Below are positions 9,766-19,300 of a DNA stretch of 64,000 nucleotides, one piece after another (positions within the stretch are counted from its first letter, which is position 1; every line of letters begins with the position of its first letter). The position numbers and the translations under genes were made by a program. The DNA lies in the NCBI GenBank assembly GCA_945787015.1, contig CALZGM010000011.1, positions 1 to 64,000 of the forward strand, read 5' to 3'. The notes beneath the pieces are model-generated. The model saw only the letters and a program-made list of their open reading frames with translations, had not been told where the DNA came from and did no database searches. The stretch is from an uncultured Roseburia sp. GTDB taxonomy: Bacteria; Bacillota; Clostridia; Lachnospirales; Lachnospiraceae.

Positions 9766-10794
9766 TTATTTATCGTTCAACTGATTTAACACTTTGATGT
9801 CTGATTCGAATAATAACTTGATATTATTAATACCGTATTTAAGCATTGCTGTACGTTCAATGCCGATACCAAAAGCGAAACCACTGTATACATCTGAATC
9901 GATACCACAGTTCTCTAATACTTTCTTATTAACAACACCTGCGCCAAGAATCTCAATCCAACCGGTACCTTTACAAAGCTTACAGCCTTTACCGCCACAT
10001 TCGAAACAGCTACAGTCTACTTCTACAGACGGTTCTGTGAATGGGAAATAAGAAGGACGAAGACGTGTCTTAGTGCCTTCACCGTAAATCTGTTTTACGA
10101 ACTCGTCTAACATACCCTGCAAATCACATAATGTAATGCCTTTGTCAACAACAAGACCTTCCATCTGTGTAAACATTGGTGAATGTGTCGCATCATCATC
10201 TGAACGGAACACTTTACCAGGTGATAAAATCTTGATAGGTGGCTGTTTTTTCTCCATTACATGAACCTGACCTGCAGAGGTCTGTGTTCTAAGCAAGAAT
10301 TCCGGTGATAAGTAGAAAGTATCCTGCATATCTCTCGCCGGATGATCCTGCGGAGTATTTAATGCAGTAAAGTTATAGTAATCTGTCTCAATTTCCGGAC
10401 CTTCGAAAATTTCAAAGCCCATGCCTGAGAAAATATCAATGATTTCGTTACGTACCAATGTAATTGGATGTAAGTTACCTTCTGCAATTTTTGTAGCCGG
10501 CAAAGAAATGTCAATTTTCTCTGACTCATAACGAGCCTGTAATTCTTTCGCTTTCATTTTCTCATCAAGTCCACTTAAGAATTCTAAAGCCCATACTTTT
10601 AATTCATTCACACCCTTACCATACTCTGCCTTCTGGTCGTTTGGAATGTTCTTCATTTCCTTCATTAAAAGACCAATTTTACCGGTCTTTCCGTCTAAGA
10701 ATTTCTTTTTGAATTCATATACCTCTTTTGATGAAGTTAAGTTTTCTGCTCCCGCAATGATTTCCTGCTTAATTTGTTCTAAATTTGCGTTCAT
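9766..10794 (-). CDS. pheS: Phenylalanyl-tRNA synthetase alpha subunit
   Basis: 342 aa. Class II catalytic subunit that charges tRNA-Phe. An N-terminal coiled coil (about 1-85) is followed by the catalytic domain: motif 2 region [20 protein letters not shown], motif 3 [20 protein letters not shown] four-cysteine insertion ([19 protein letters not shown]) is seen before motif 3, as in many bacterial PheS. AAGGAG precedes the ATG. First gene of pheS-pheT-queA, downstream of a T-box with a Phe specifier. Confidence 0.96.
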   Translation of the reverse strand: MNANLEQIKQEIIAGAENLTSSKEVYEFKKKFLDGKTGKIGLLMKEMKNIPNDQKAEYGKGVNELKVWALEFLSGLDEKMKAKELQARYESEKIDISLPATKIAEGNLHPITLVRNEIIDIFSGMGFEIFEGPEIETDYYNFTALNTPQDHPARDMQDTFYLSPEFLLRTQTSAGQVHVMEKKQPPIKILSPGKVFRSDDDATHSPMFTQMEGLVVDKGITLCDLQGMLDEFVKQIYGEGTKTRLRPSYFPFTEPSVEVDCSCFECGGKGCKLCKGTGWIEILGAGVVNKKVLENCGIDSDVYSGFAFGIGIERTAMLKYGINNIKLLFESDIKVLNQLNDK

Positions 10795-10841
10795 CTCATT
10801 CTCCTTCTTCTTTATTTTTTGTCATCTTTGGTAGAAACTCG

Positions 10842-11128
10842 CATAAAAAATCCCTTGCATATTTCTATGCAAGGGACGAAATAATCCGCGGTACCACCCT
10901 AATTCTTTTCTAAAACCTTATAAATCAAGTTATTAGAAAAACACTCAAAATGCGTAACGTGCATTAACGTCATTTGCTACTGAAATTCACAAATGCAGCT
11001 CCTGTGTGAAATTCGATTCCTACCTTACCTTAAGGGAACTTTCAGCCGATGATTCCCTCTCTCTGAAAAAAGTGTAGTCATCTATGGCATAAATGCCTGC
11101 ACAATCTTCGCTTTTATCTTTAAAATCT
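10842..11128 (-). promoter_or_regulatory. T-box riboswitch (tRNA-Phe) controlling pheST
   Basis: The T-box sequence AGGGTGGTACCGCGG is at 10886-10900. Its antiterminator competes with a terminator at 10845-10876 (TCCCTTGCAT, six-base loop, complement, then TTTTTT). Upstream is stem I with an AG-bulge (CAGAGAGAGGG) and the apical CATCGGCTG element. The lower stem I pairs GTGCAG with CTGCAT and encloses a UUC Phe specifier at 11008-11010. Uncharged tRNA-Phe should bind and permit pheST expression. Confidence 0.93.
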
Positions 11129-11134
11129 TTTGCT

Positions 11135-11163
11135 ATTTTAGCATACTTAGTTTGAAACTTCAA
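11135..11163 (-). promoter_or_regulatory. Putative promoter of the pheS T-box transcript
   Basis: TTGAAG at 11158-11163 and TAAAAT at 11135-11140, spacer exactly 17. Predicted start is near 11128, just before stem I of the T-box leader. It begins only about 12 bases after the potD stop. Confidence 0.65.
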
Positions 11164-11174
11164 GCATTTTCTAT

Positions 11175-12566
11175 TTACCACCCAAAATCGAAACATCTCG
11201 CATTTGTCCACATACGATTGATTCTGGTGTTTTCCTCAGGATCAAAATAATCCATAACCACACAGTGCTCCATTACATCCTTTGTCGGATACTGTGCAAA
11301 AAGCTGCCGTCTGGTCTGGCTCTCTACTGTAGTGATGGTATAATCATCACTCTCTTCATCACCAAAGAAAAATCCAATCGGATACTCGACTAATGGCTCC
11401 TCTTCCTCATCTTCTGCTCCGTAGCACCAGTCAATATACTGTAATATGGTATCATCTTCTCCGCCTGCAATGACAGAGGTATATCCGATATAATACATAT
11501 TACGCACAACATTTTCTGGCTTTGAGATAAAGTTAATAAAGGCTTCTGCCGCAATTTTCTTATCACGGTTTTCTGCAATTCCTGCCCGAATCATACACCA
11601 TCCGTCGAACCATAGATTTGTTCCCTCTTCCGGTGCAGAATAACATAATTCCACTCCATCTTCTTCAGCCTGATCTAAAGTGTAAACGGCATCACCGGAC
11701 CATTGCTGATTTGCAACTACTTTTCCGGTTACCATATCTGCTTTACCACTGTCTGTTTCAAACGAATAAACGTTATCTTTAATTTCACTTAAGATACCTT
11801 CTACCGCATTCACTGTTTTTTCATCTGTAGCGTTCAACAACTCAGATAAGTTATTCAGATAATTTTCATCCTCCAGAAAGCTTTTTGAGTTTATAATTTC
11901 TTCATTTAGGATACAGCTTCCTGCGAAAAAAGCATCTCGTACACTATCTTTAATTGTTATCCGTTTGCTATATTGGTCAGAAAGCAACAGATTCCAGTGA
12001 GAAGCATCTTCCGCTGATACTACCTCCGGATTATATACAATCCCCAAGGTTCCCCACATATATCCGGCTGCATACTTACTTAATGGTTGGTCATTGATGG
12101 ATAAATCATCGAAAACACTCTTAATATATGGTGATACACCTTTTATATAATAATTTTCTTCCACTGTCACATCATAAAAATCAGAAGAAAAGGGTTCTAA
12201 CATGCCTTCCGCCATCAATTTCATAATCATATATTCCGAAGGGCAAACCAAATCGTAGGTGTCTCCCATGGTCATCTGATTATATAATTCTTCATTGGTA
12301 CCAAACGTTGAATATTCCACTCGTACCTTCATTCCATAGGTCTCATAGAACCATTCCTCAAAATTTTCCACCAAACCGCTTTCCGAAAAGATGACTCTGC
12401 CATCCGCAAGTTCGATTTCATCGCCTTCTTCCCAGTCACCTTCATCGATATATTCTTCCCAACTGTTTACACGCAGAACAATGGTATTATCTTCTTTTTT
12501 CCCACACCCGCTAAACAGTAAAGTTGCCATAAGACCTAAGAGAAAGACTCCTGTTATCTTTTTCAT
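11175..12566 (-). CDS. potD: Spermidine/putrescine ABC transporter substrate-binding lipoprotein
   Basis: 463 aa from the ATG at 12566, which overlaps the potC stop (ATGA) and has GAGGAGGAAG upstream. A longer frame to 12650 has no ribosome site and would bury the signal peptide. The signal peptide ends in a lipobox (LLFSGCGKK), so the mature protein is lipid-anchored. The fold landmarks VNSWEEYIDEG, EYSTFGTNEELYNQM, DLVCPSEYMI and NLWFDGWCMI fit the PotD/PotF family. Longer than E. coli PotD by about 115 residues. Confidence 0.88.
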   Translation of the reverse strand: MKKITGVFLLGLMATLLFSGCGKKEDNTIVLRVNSWEEYIDEGDWEEGDEIELADGRVIFSESGLVENFEEWFYETYGMKVRVEYSTFGTNEELYNQMTMGDTYDLVCPSEYMIMKLMAEGMLEPFSSDFYDVTVEENYYIKGVSPYIKSVFDDLSINDQPLSKYAAGYMWGTLGIVYNPEVVSAEDASHWNLLLSDQYSKRITIKDSVRDAFFAGSCILNEEIINSKSFLEDENYLNNLSELLNATDEKTVNAVEGILSEIKDNVYSFETDSGKADMVTGKVVANQQWSGDAVYTLDQAEEDGVELCYSAPEEGTNLWFDGWCMIRAGIAENRDKKIAAEAFINFISKPENVVRNMYYIGYTSVIAGGEDDTILQYIDWCYGAEDEEEEPLVEYPIGFFFGDEESDDYTITTVESQTRRQLFAQYPTKDVMEHCVVMDYFDPEENTRINRMWTNARCFDFGW

Positions 12567-13354
12567 AATTCTTCCTCCTCTTTTGGTAAACGATTTGCAG
12601 CGATCGTCATAACGACAACCAATACAAAGATGATGGTTGACAATGCCCATAATGCCGTCTTTATTTCCGTTTGCGATCCCTTTGTTGCATTTACCACATA
12701 AGTACTAATAGTGTCAAAGGTGGCCGGTTTTGTATAAGTTGCAATAAAATAATCATCCAGAGATAAGGTAATCGCTGTCATGAAACCTGATAAAACAGCC
12801 GGCCAAATCTGAGGCAGAGTAACCTTCATAAGTGCCTGACTTGTATTGCATCCCAAATCCAAAGCTGCCTCATAAAGATGCTGGTCCATCTGCTGTAATC
12901 TTGGCATTACCTGTAAATATACAAAAGGTGTGCACAAAGTCATTTGGCCAATGACTAATGGAAAAAAGGAATCCTTTTCTATATTAAAAAATGCAATCAA
13001 TAATATACAGATAGAAAAACCGGTAACAACATCAGCATTTACAACCGGTATCTGATTTGCCAGTTCAACCGCATGTTCCGTATTCTTTTTCGAATAAAAA
13101 GTTCCGATTGCACCTGCTGTACCAAGAATTGTGGACAAAATTGCAACCACAAAAGCCAAAGCGACTGTTCCAAAAATCATCTGTAACAGTTCCGGCGTTG
13201 TAAATAAAGTGATATAATTTTTTAATGAAAAGCCCCGAATTGAGCCAATCATTGTTGATTCGGTGAAACTGTATATTCCTAAAATCAGAATCGGTGCATA
13301 TAAAAATAAGAGCACCATCCCAATCCATGCGTATTGTAAAAACTTTTTCATCAT
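12563..13354 (-). CDS. potC: Polyamine ABC transporter permease
   Basis: 263 aa, about six membrane helices. The cytoplasmic EAA loop that docks on the ATPase reads EAALDLGCNTSQALMKVTLP. GAGGGG precedes the ATG. Ends in a four-base overlap with potD. Works as a heterodimer with the PotB permease. Specificity for polyamines is inferred from the potABCD gene order. Confidence 0.9.
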   Translation of the reverse strand: MMKKFLQYAWIGMVLLFLYAPILILGIYSFTESTMIGSIRGFSLKNYITLFTTPELLQMIFGTVALAFVVAILSTILGTAGAIGTFYSKKNTEHAVELANQIPVVNADVVTGFSICILLIAFFNIEKDSFFPLVIGQMTLCTPFVYLQVMPRLQQMDQHLYEAALDLGCNTSQALMKVTLPQIWPAVLSGFMTAITLSLDDYFIATYTKPATFDTISTYVVNATKGSQTEIKTALWALSTIIFVLVVVMTIAANRLPKEEEEL

Positions 13355-13366
13355 GTATTGTCCCCT

Positions 13367-14173
13367 CTACGCAGTACGTCTTTTCTTTGTTTCCGGTTCC
13401 GGTTCAAACCTTGTCAAGCGATTTGAAATAAATGTAATCATACATATAATCAACAACAATACCAGAGAAATGACCGAGCCATTATGCCAATCGTACGCGC
13501 TAAAATAACTACCAATCAGACTGCCCATAATATAGGTACTGTTATATACTAGGTCTAATACGACATAGTTCGTCATGGATGGCAAAAATACCATTGTAAT
13601 ACCACTCACAATACCAGGGATGGACAATGGGAGAACTACTTTTAAAATGACCTGTAATCTATTTGCACCAAGGTCTTGCGCTGCTTCCATCATACTGTCA
13701 TCAAGCTTTGTAAGTGCATTATATAATGGTTGAATCATAAATGGAAGAAAGTCATATACCATGCAGAAAACAGTATTAAAAAACGGATGATAAGCAAGAT
13801 TTCCTTCAAAAAAAGTCAAAATCTCTTTCATTGCCGTAATACGTAAAGTAAAGTTAATCCACATCGGAAGCACGAATAAAAACAAAAGAGAATGCTCACG
13901 AAATATTTCACCCTTTGCAAGAATATAAGCCACCGGATAACCTAATAACAGGCAGAAAACTGTTGTCAATACTGCAATTGCCGTACTGTATAAAAGCGTA
14001 CCAATTGTTTTTCTATTCTGAAAAAAATGAATAAAATTCTCAAAGGATACCTCACCGTTTCCATTTGTAAATGCATATGAGATGATTACAAATAATGGTA
14101 ATACAACAAACAATACCAGAAATACTGCATAAGGAATCATCAACTGCTCCCTTGTAAATTTATATCTTCTCAC
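13367..14173 (-). CDS. potB: Polyamine ABC transporter permease, GTG start
   Basis: 268 aa, six predicted membrane helices. The EAA loop reads EAAQDLGANRLQVILKVVLP. The start is GTG at 14173 with GGAGG seven bases upstream. Lies 12 bases before potC and 29 bases after potA. Partner permease of PotC. Confidence 0.9.
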   Translation of the reverse strand: MRRYKFTREQLMIPYAVFLVLFVVLPLFVIISYAFTNGNGEVSFENFIHFFQNRKTIGTLLYSTAIAVLTTVFCLLLGYPVAYILAKGEIFREHSLLFLFVLPMWINFTLRITAMKEILTFFEGNLAYHPFFNTVFCMVYDFLPFMIQPLYNALTKLDDSMMEAAQDLGANRLQVILKVVLPLSIPGIVSGITMVFLPSMTNYVVLDLVYNSTYIMGSLIGSYFSAYDWHNGSVISLVLLLIICMITFISNRLTRFEPEPETKKRRTA

Positions 14174-14202
14174 TGTTTTTCCTCCAAATGTCTATTACAT
14201 GC

Positions 14203-15654
14203 CTATGAGCGTACCACACGGAAGGTAACTTTATCTTCCGGAATCACTAAGCTGACAAAGTCTTCCTGATTCCAAAGGTCTACATCATCTACCACATAAT
14301 CCTCTTCTGACTTCGTACGCACTGTATAAGTATAATGATCATCTACATAAAGGAAGGATACAATATTACCGGTAATCACACCTTCCTCTGCATCATCGCT
14401 TAACTTCATATCTGTTGGTGCAATATATGCTTCCACACGTACATCATCTACACGGATCGCATTGCCGGAAGCATCCACTACGACACCATCTTTCACAGAT
14501 GCGCCCGGGAATACCCGTTCCGGTTCCACATACCATGTAAAATCCGCAAATGCAACCTGTAAACCTTTTCCTTCATGATATCCGTATACCATACCATCAT
14601 AATGGTTAATACTATTGTCATATGGAATAATATGAATATTATCAGCAGCAATCTTCATTCCCACTTCTGTACCCGGTTCATAATATTTTAAACTGTTGGC
14701 TTCGATTTCTGTCTTACCTGAGCGAACCACAACATTGTAGAATGTCCCCTTAAAGTCTGCAGATAATACTTCGCCGGTAATCTGGCCTTTTTCAACCTCT
14801 GTAATCTTAATATCTTCCGGACGAATTACAGCATCAATTACAGTACCTTTCTGATATGGATCCACACAGTTAAACTCTGCTCCGCAGAAAAATGCCTTCT
14901 TAGGACCTGTCATACGGCCATGGAAAATATTACTTTCGCCGATGAAGTCCGCCACAAAAAGATTCGCCGGTTCATTATAAATTTCTTCCGGTGTACCAAT
15001 CTGTTGAATTTCTCCATCTGCCATAACAACGATTTTATCTGACATCGTCAGAGCTTCTTCCTGATCATGCGTAACAAAAATAAACGTAATACCTAGCTGT
15101 TTATGCATACTCTTTAATTCCAACTGCATTTCCTTACGCATTTTATAGTCGAGAGCGCTTAAGCATTCGTCCAAAAGCAATACTTCAGGTTCATTTACAA
15201 TTGCCCTGGCAATGGCAATTCTCTGCTGCTGACCACCGGAAAGCGTATGGATACTTCTCTTTTCAAATCCTTCCAAGTCTACGAGTTCTAATACCTTTCT
15301 TACTTTTTTATCCCGTTCAAACTTCGTCATATTTTTAAGCTTTAATCCAAACGCAACATTATCATATACATTTAAGTGTGGGAATAGCGCATACTTCTGA
15401 AATACGGTATTAATCGGACGTTGATTTGGTGCCAAATCTGTAATATCCACTCCATCCAGCAAAATCGTACCCTCTGTTGGCTTATCAAAGCCACCCAGCA
15501 TACGTAAAATGGTTGTCTTACCACATCCGGAAGGACCTAATAAAGTTACAAACTCCCCTTTTTTTATCTCCAAATTAAAATCTTCTACCACGAGTGTATC
15601 CTGGTCGTAAACTTTTTTTATGTTCTTTAGTTCAATCAGAATATCATTTCCCAT
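14203..15654 (-). CDS. potA: Polyamine ABC transporter ATP-binding protein, extended C-terminus
   Basis: 483 aa from the ATG at 15654; AAGGAG lies seven bases before it, while the ATG two codons earlier is only one base away. Walker A is GPSGCGKTT, the signature is LSGGQQQRIAIARAI, and the switch histidine is in FVTHDQEEA. The Walker B region reads LLLDECLSALD, with Cys where most importers have Pro. Typical PotA is about 350-380 aa; here about 110 extra residues follow the first TOBE domain and resemble a second TOBE-like beta domain (VDDVRVEAYIAPTDMKL). Confidence 0.92.
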   Translation of the reverse strand: MGNDILIELKNIKKVYDQDTLVVEDFNLEIKKGEFVTLLGPSGCGKTTILRMLGGFDKPTEGTILLDGVDITDLAPNQRPINTVFQKYALFPHLNVYDNVAFGLKLKNMTKFERDKKVRKVLELVDLEGFEKRSIHTLSGGQQQRIAIARAIVNEPEVLLLDECLSALDYKMRKEMQLELKSMHKQLGITFIFVTHDQEEALTMSDKIVVMADGEIQQIGTPEEIYNEPANLFVADFIGESNIFHGRMTGPKKAFFCGAEFNCVDPYQKGTVIDAVIRPEDIKITEVEKGQITGEVLSADFKGTFYNVVVRSGKTEIEANSLKYYEPGTEVGMKIAADNIHIIPYDNSINHYDGMVYGYHEGKGLQVAFADFTWYVEPERVFPGASVKDGVVVDASGNAIRVDDVRVEAYIAPTDMKLSDDAEEGVITGNIVSFLYVDDHYTYTVRTKSEEDYVVDDVDLWNQEDFVSLVIPEDKVTFRVVRS

Positions 15655-15702
15655 TCCCATTCTCCTTAAGTAGTAATATAAATGAAACAATTGAATTTTA
15701 TA

Positions 15703-16551
15703 TTATTTATTAGCTCTTTTCAATCCCCATTTACGGAAATTCTCACTAAATATTGCATTCAATTCCGCGCATAAAAGCATGCTGTAAATACAAAAGTATA
15801 ACCAGAGCATCAATAAAGCAATTGTTGTAAGACTCCCATACATAGAAAATCCATTAAAATAATCGATATAAACCGACAGTAAAAATGAAATAGCATACCA
15901 TGCCAAGGAACAAAGTACTGCACCCGGAATCTGACTCTTTAACGACACTCTTTTACTCGGAAGCAATGCAAACACTACATCAAAGAAAACAGCAAGTACT
16001 GAAAATAACAACAACCCGCGAAAACTGGACAAGATCACGGATAAATCTTGTAAAATCGGAAGATACTGTAACGCTAAACTTCTAATTCCATTTCCAAAAA
16101 CCATAACTAGTAATGTAAAAATAATTGCAATCATAAAAATAACCGTATCCACTACCGCCCAAAAACGCAGAACAACCCAATTTCTTTTCTCTTCCAAATC
16201 ATGTACTGCATTAAGCCCTGCTGTAAGATATTGCATTCCCTTAGCAGCCGACCATATTGCCACCACAGCCGTTACAGCTGTAATACCCATAGAGCGATTA
16301 TAGATTTCATCCGTAATCGAGATAAAAAAGGGAGAAATATACTCTGGAAGTCCTTTTTTAAAAATAGCCAGCAACATACTTTCCGTAATTGGTGTAAACT
16401 GTAAAAAAGCTAAAAATACCATTAAAAAGGGGATGATTGCCAAAAGAATAAAAAAAGCAGTTTGCGCTGCATAAGCATTCAATTTATCCTCTCTGCATTC
16501 TTTTAAATATTTTGCAACGCTAAAAATCATTTTCCAAATCATACCTGTCAT
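15703..16551 (-). CDS. YihY/BrkB family inner membrane protein
   Basis: 282 aa with about six membrane helices. The family pattern AYAAQTAFFILLAIIPFLM is at residues 26-44, and MYGSLTTIALLMLWLY is near the C-terminus. The name ribonuclease BN was once applied to this family in error; no transport substrate is established. Its ATG overlaps the stop of the SpoIID-domain gene by ATGA, and the potA start is 48 bases downstream, so it sits in the middle of a probable six-gene operon. Confidence 0.9.
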   Translation of the reverse strand: MTGMIWKMIFSVAKYLKECREDKLNAYAAQTAFFILLAIIPFLMVFLAFLQFTPITESMLLAIFKKGLPEYISPFFISITDEIYNRSMGITAVTAVVAIWSAAKGMQYLTAGLNAVHDLEEKRNWVVLRFWAVVDTVIFMIAIIFTLLVMVFGNGIRSLALQYLPILQDLSVILSSFRGLLLFSVLAVFFDVVFALLPSKRVSLKSQIPGAVLCSLAWYAISFLLSVYIDYFNGFSMYGSLTTIALLMLWLYFCIYSMLLCAELNAIFSENFRKWGLKRANK

Positions 16552-18782
16552 TCTCCAATATTTGCCAATTCAATATTCTGATAGAAATAATGCAAAATTT
16601 CCTCATAAGTATATCCATTATGGGCCAGACCATTTGCACCATTCTGGCTCATACCAAGCCCATGTCCATATCCCCCTCCACACAGCAGATAGGTTCCGTC
16701 TGTCTGCTTTTCCACAGTACAAAATGCGCTTGGTAAAAGCGAAATATTATTATTTTCGCTTCCGTCCTGATACGTTATTTTTTTTGCTCCGACAGCTAAA
16801 ATCTTACGAATATTATACTCATTTTTCACAATAGCGCTGCCGTGTTCAAATTCTACTTTTAAAGTGAGAATAGAGCCCGCCTCACTTCGATTTACCACAC
16901 TAAGGCTTTTTATTCCACCAAACCCTTTCATGTTCTCAGTTTCCGTCTTACCATCTTCTTTATAATATGTAATATGACGTCCTACTGCCGCCTTTCGATT
17001 CGTTAATACTTCCTTTATTTCCTCCGTCAAATCCCTATAATCTGCCTTGATTTGCCAACGAAAATATTTAATATTACTATCGCAACCGGTTACCTCCTGC
17101 GTCAGATATAATTTAAAATCCGCTTCCCTGGATAAATCGCCCGTAAACTCCTGCTGATTTAAGCAAACCTGTTTTAAATAACCGTAATTATCTTTTTCCT
17201 GTACATTCCAAACCTGTGCCGTATCAGTATAACCCATAGAAGTGGAAAAATAAAAGGCTTCTATCACATCACCCTGATACATCATAATTTTTCCTGCTGT
17301 TTCATCCACTGCACGAACGGATGCTTCTGTTTTTGCAACATTATTATATACCTGATAAGAAGTACTGTCATTAATATGTGCTCCATATGCCGCCAGATCA
17401 GCCCGCATCACTTGAATGTATGCATAACTTCTTGCACATACAGCCTGCGCTTTCAAAGCCTCAGGTTCATAGTTCGATGGCATTTCACTTGGAACAACCG
17501 AGTATAAATATGTTTCAAACGCCACCTCATTTACCACACAATATCCTTGATGATACTTACGGATTTCCATTTGACCGGAATATGGATTTGATATCTTTTC
17601 TCCGTTTGAATTACAAAAAAATAAATATTGACTGGCAAGCTCCGTTGTTACACTGAGGGTATCTTCTTCATCCTTCAAATAATCATCTGCATTGATGACG
17701 GTTCCCGGTTCCAAATGTATCGTCTCTTTATTATTACATGATAACAAAATATCATCATCTGAGGTCATATAAACGGATTCTCGAAACTTTCCTCCGTCTT
17801 TTGAGAGCAAAAGTACTCGCACATTCTGTACCTTTGCCGGTGTCAGAAGCAAAATGGCACAAACTTCATTTTCACCAATTATGTATTTCACTTCCATATT
17901 TCCTAATACTATATCAGAAATTGATTTTTCTTCAACTCCCGTATATGTCTGATACACAGGAATTATCCCGCGATGTGCCAGTCTTCCATAGCCTTCTATT
18001 TCGATTGTTGTATCATCATAAGACAATAGATTACCGACAATATAATCCTGTTTCTGTCCAATTGCACTTATTTTCTTTTCTTTTACAGTTATGTCTGCAA
18101 CCCCTTCATCAATTTTATATTCCCCATAATTAGCTTCCTTTTCATAGACATTGCCCTGAAAAAGGAAAGACAATTTTTCATTTTCAGCAGAAATAATGTA
18201 TACATTCGGTATGACCGTCTCTTTATTAAGTTCTGTTTCCACACCTACACATGCTTCTCCAATGATATAAACCAAATAAGTTTCCCACTCTGAAAAATAG
18301 GATGTTGGAAGTACTGTGGAAAATGTTCCTTCATTTGTGTAAATATTACTTCCATTTTCAGTTATTTCTGTATTTAAAATCAAGATTTCCTTTGATACCA
18401 CTCGATCAGTCATATCCAAATAATCAATCAATTGCCTATAAATCTCATACCATTCCGTTCGAGTGACAGCACGCTGCGTTCCTCTTTCTGTAAAAGGAAT
18501 TAGTTCTGAAACACCAAGCTTTTTTAAAACAGCAGTCACCATTTCATTTGTCAAATATTCTTCTTTATATGTATTAAAAAACGATTTCCATTCCTCATTT
18601 GTATATACAGAAAACTCTAAAGCTACAGATACTTCTTTTACAGATACATAGGATTCCGTCATCGTTTCTTCCTCAAAACGTGCAGTCCATTTTCCAAATA
18701 ATACAAAGAGAACAGCAGCCGTTAAAACCAATATGATTTCTATTAGATAAAATTTTCTGCGTTCCCGATTATCTTTTTTCAT
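16548..18782 (-). CDS. SpoIID/LytB-domain protein, large form
   Basis: 744 aa. One N-terminal membrane anchor (about 12-30, LIEIILVLTAAVLFVLF) is followed by a long extracytoplasmic region. The SpoIID domain covers roughly residues 430-740: LYSVVPSEMPSNYEPEALKA, QAVCARSYAY, GYTDTAQVW and the closing GYGHGLGMSQNGANGLA. SpoIID is a lytic transglycosylase acting in spore engulfment; LytB relatives act in vegetative cells. At more than twice the length of SpoIID and with a unique first half, this is more likely a cell-wall enzyme of other or wider function. First gene of the spoIID-like/yihY/pot operon. Confidence 0.82.
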   Translation of the reverse strand: MKKDNRERRKFYLIEIILVLTAAVLFVLFGKWTARFEEETMTESYVSVKEVSVALEFSVYTNEEWKSFFNTYKEEYLTNEMVTAVLKKLGVSELIPFTERGTQRAVTRTEWYEIYRQLIDYLDMTDRVVSKEILILNTEITENGSNIYTNEGTFSTVLPTSYFSEWETYLVYIIGEACVGVETELNKETVIPNVYIISAENEKLSFLFQGNVYEKEANYGEYKIDEGVADITVKEKKISAIGQKQDYIVGNLLSYDDTTIEIEGYGRLAHRGIIPVYQTYTGVEEKSISDIVLGNMEVKYIIGENEVCAILLLTPAKVQNVRVLLLSKDGGKFRESVYMTSDDDILLSCNNKETIHLEPGTVINADDYLKDEEDTLSVTTELASQYLFFCNSNGEKISNPYSGQMEIRKYHQGYCVVNEVAFETYLYSVVPSEMPSNYEPEALKAQAVCARSYAYIQVMRADLAAYGAHINDSTSYQVYNNVAKTEASVRAVDETAGKIMMYQGDVIEAFYFSTSMGYTDTAQVWNVQEKDNYGYLKQVCLNQQEFTGDLSREADFKLYLTQEVTGCDSNIKYFRWQIKADYRDLTEEIKEVLTNRKAAVGRHITYYKEDGKTETENMKGFGGIKSLSVVNRSEAGSILTLKVEFEHGSAIVKNEYNIRKILAVGAKKITYQDGSENNNISLLPSAFCTVEKQTDGTYLLCGGGYGHGLGMSQNGANGLAHNGYTYEEILHYFYQNIELANIGE

Positions 18783-18852
18783 GACACTCTCTTTCCTTTC
18801 TATGATAACAGATTGGACGCATGGCGAACTTTCTATTACCCTGAATACAAAA

Positions 18853-18884
18853 GAGGCTGCCTAAAAGCAGCCTCCCTTTTCTTT
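18853..18884 (-). terminator. Terminator upstream of the SpoIID-domain gene
   Basis: GAGGCTGC and GCAGCCTC pair around a six-base loop at 18853-18874. On the - strand it is followed by TTTTGTATT, fitting a stop for readthrough from the RNA gene upstream. The + side is also T-rich, so it may be bidirectional. Confidence 0.6.
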
Positions 18885-19003
18885 TGTATCTATTAGCATT
18901 CTCTTTTGTGTCTTCGTACTCTTTTGTATCTAACAGTCTCTTTCGTATGATAGGAATTATCTTTTGTAAGATTCTTTTGGACTTTTAAGATTTTTCTTTT
19001 GTA
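18881..19003 (-). repeat. Seven spaced copies of a TACAAAAG motif
   Basis: On the + strand CTTTTGTA-like octamers start at 18881, 18903, 18921, 18940, 18961, 18974 and 18996, mostly 18-22 bases apart. The copies at 18940 and 18974 have one or two substitutions. The sequence between copies is not conserved. The array separates the 3' end of the 6S-like RNA from the terminator at 18853. No ORF is seen in it. Confidence 0.6.
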
Positions 19004-19202
19004 AAATACCCAAAATGCCGTTTCCTACAATTTTGACGCCTAGCCAAAGCTAGGTGGGTAACCGCAGCCAACCTTCTGCCTTCCAACGCTCGCCGAAGCG
19101 AAATTACTTTGGCCTGACTTCCAGCTTGTTCATATAGGAATCCCATAAACGTAAATGTAGGTTCAAAATAGTAGGGTTGTCGTACATCCCAGGCCTTTTC
19201 TT
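19003..19202 (-). ncRNA. ssrS: 6S-like regulatory RNA
   Basis: A roughly 200-base RNA folds into one long rod. The closing stem pairs CCUGGGAUG (19185-19193) with 19009-19017, and ACG next to it continues the pairing. An inner stem pairs CCTACTATTTTGA (19163-19175) with 19024-19036 with one mismatch. The interior holds TTTTGAACCTACATTTACG and further short helices. Length, rod shape, internal bubble and a strong private promoter fit 6S RNA, which binds RNA polymerase holoenzyme. I recognised the class by eye; no covariance model was run. Confidence 0.65.
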
Positions 19203-19208
19203 GTTTTT

Positions 19209-19237
19209 ATTATACTTTAATATGCCCGTTTCTACAA
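19209..19237 (-). promoter_or_regulatory. Promoter of the 6S-like RNA
   Basis: TTGTAG at 19232-19237 and consensus TATAAT at 19209-19214, spacer exactly 17. Predicted start is near 19202, seven bases before the closing stem. Confidence 0.75.
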
Positions 19238-19300
19238 GTAAAAATTATAGTTTTCTTTATGAAAAATCTTGGTTAATTTTGTACAATTTTCTTACAGCCA

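Noticed and set aside
10982-10984. Second TTC as T-box specifier
   Set aside because: It lies outside the stem I closing helix; the triplet at 11008-11010 is inside it.
11020-11211. - strand ORF through the pheS leader
   Set aside because: It is the T-box leader RNA; structure and specifier explain the conservation.
12567-12650. Upstream extension of potD to an ATG at 12650
   Set aside because: It lies inside potC, lacks a ribosome site and would disable the lipoprotein signal.
16201-18133. Several + strand ORFs opposite the SpoIID/YihY genes
   Set aside because: They are antisense shadows with His/Leu-rich composition and no ribosome sites.
19003-19202. tmRNA, SRP RNA or RNase P as identity of the structured RNA
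   Set aside because: No tRNA-like ends or tag frame, no SRP GNAR/Alu signature and too short for RNase P; the long rod fits 6S better.
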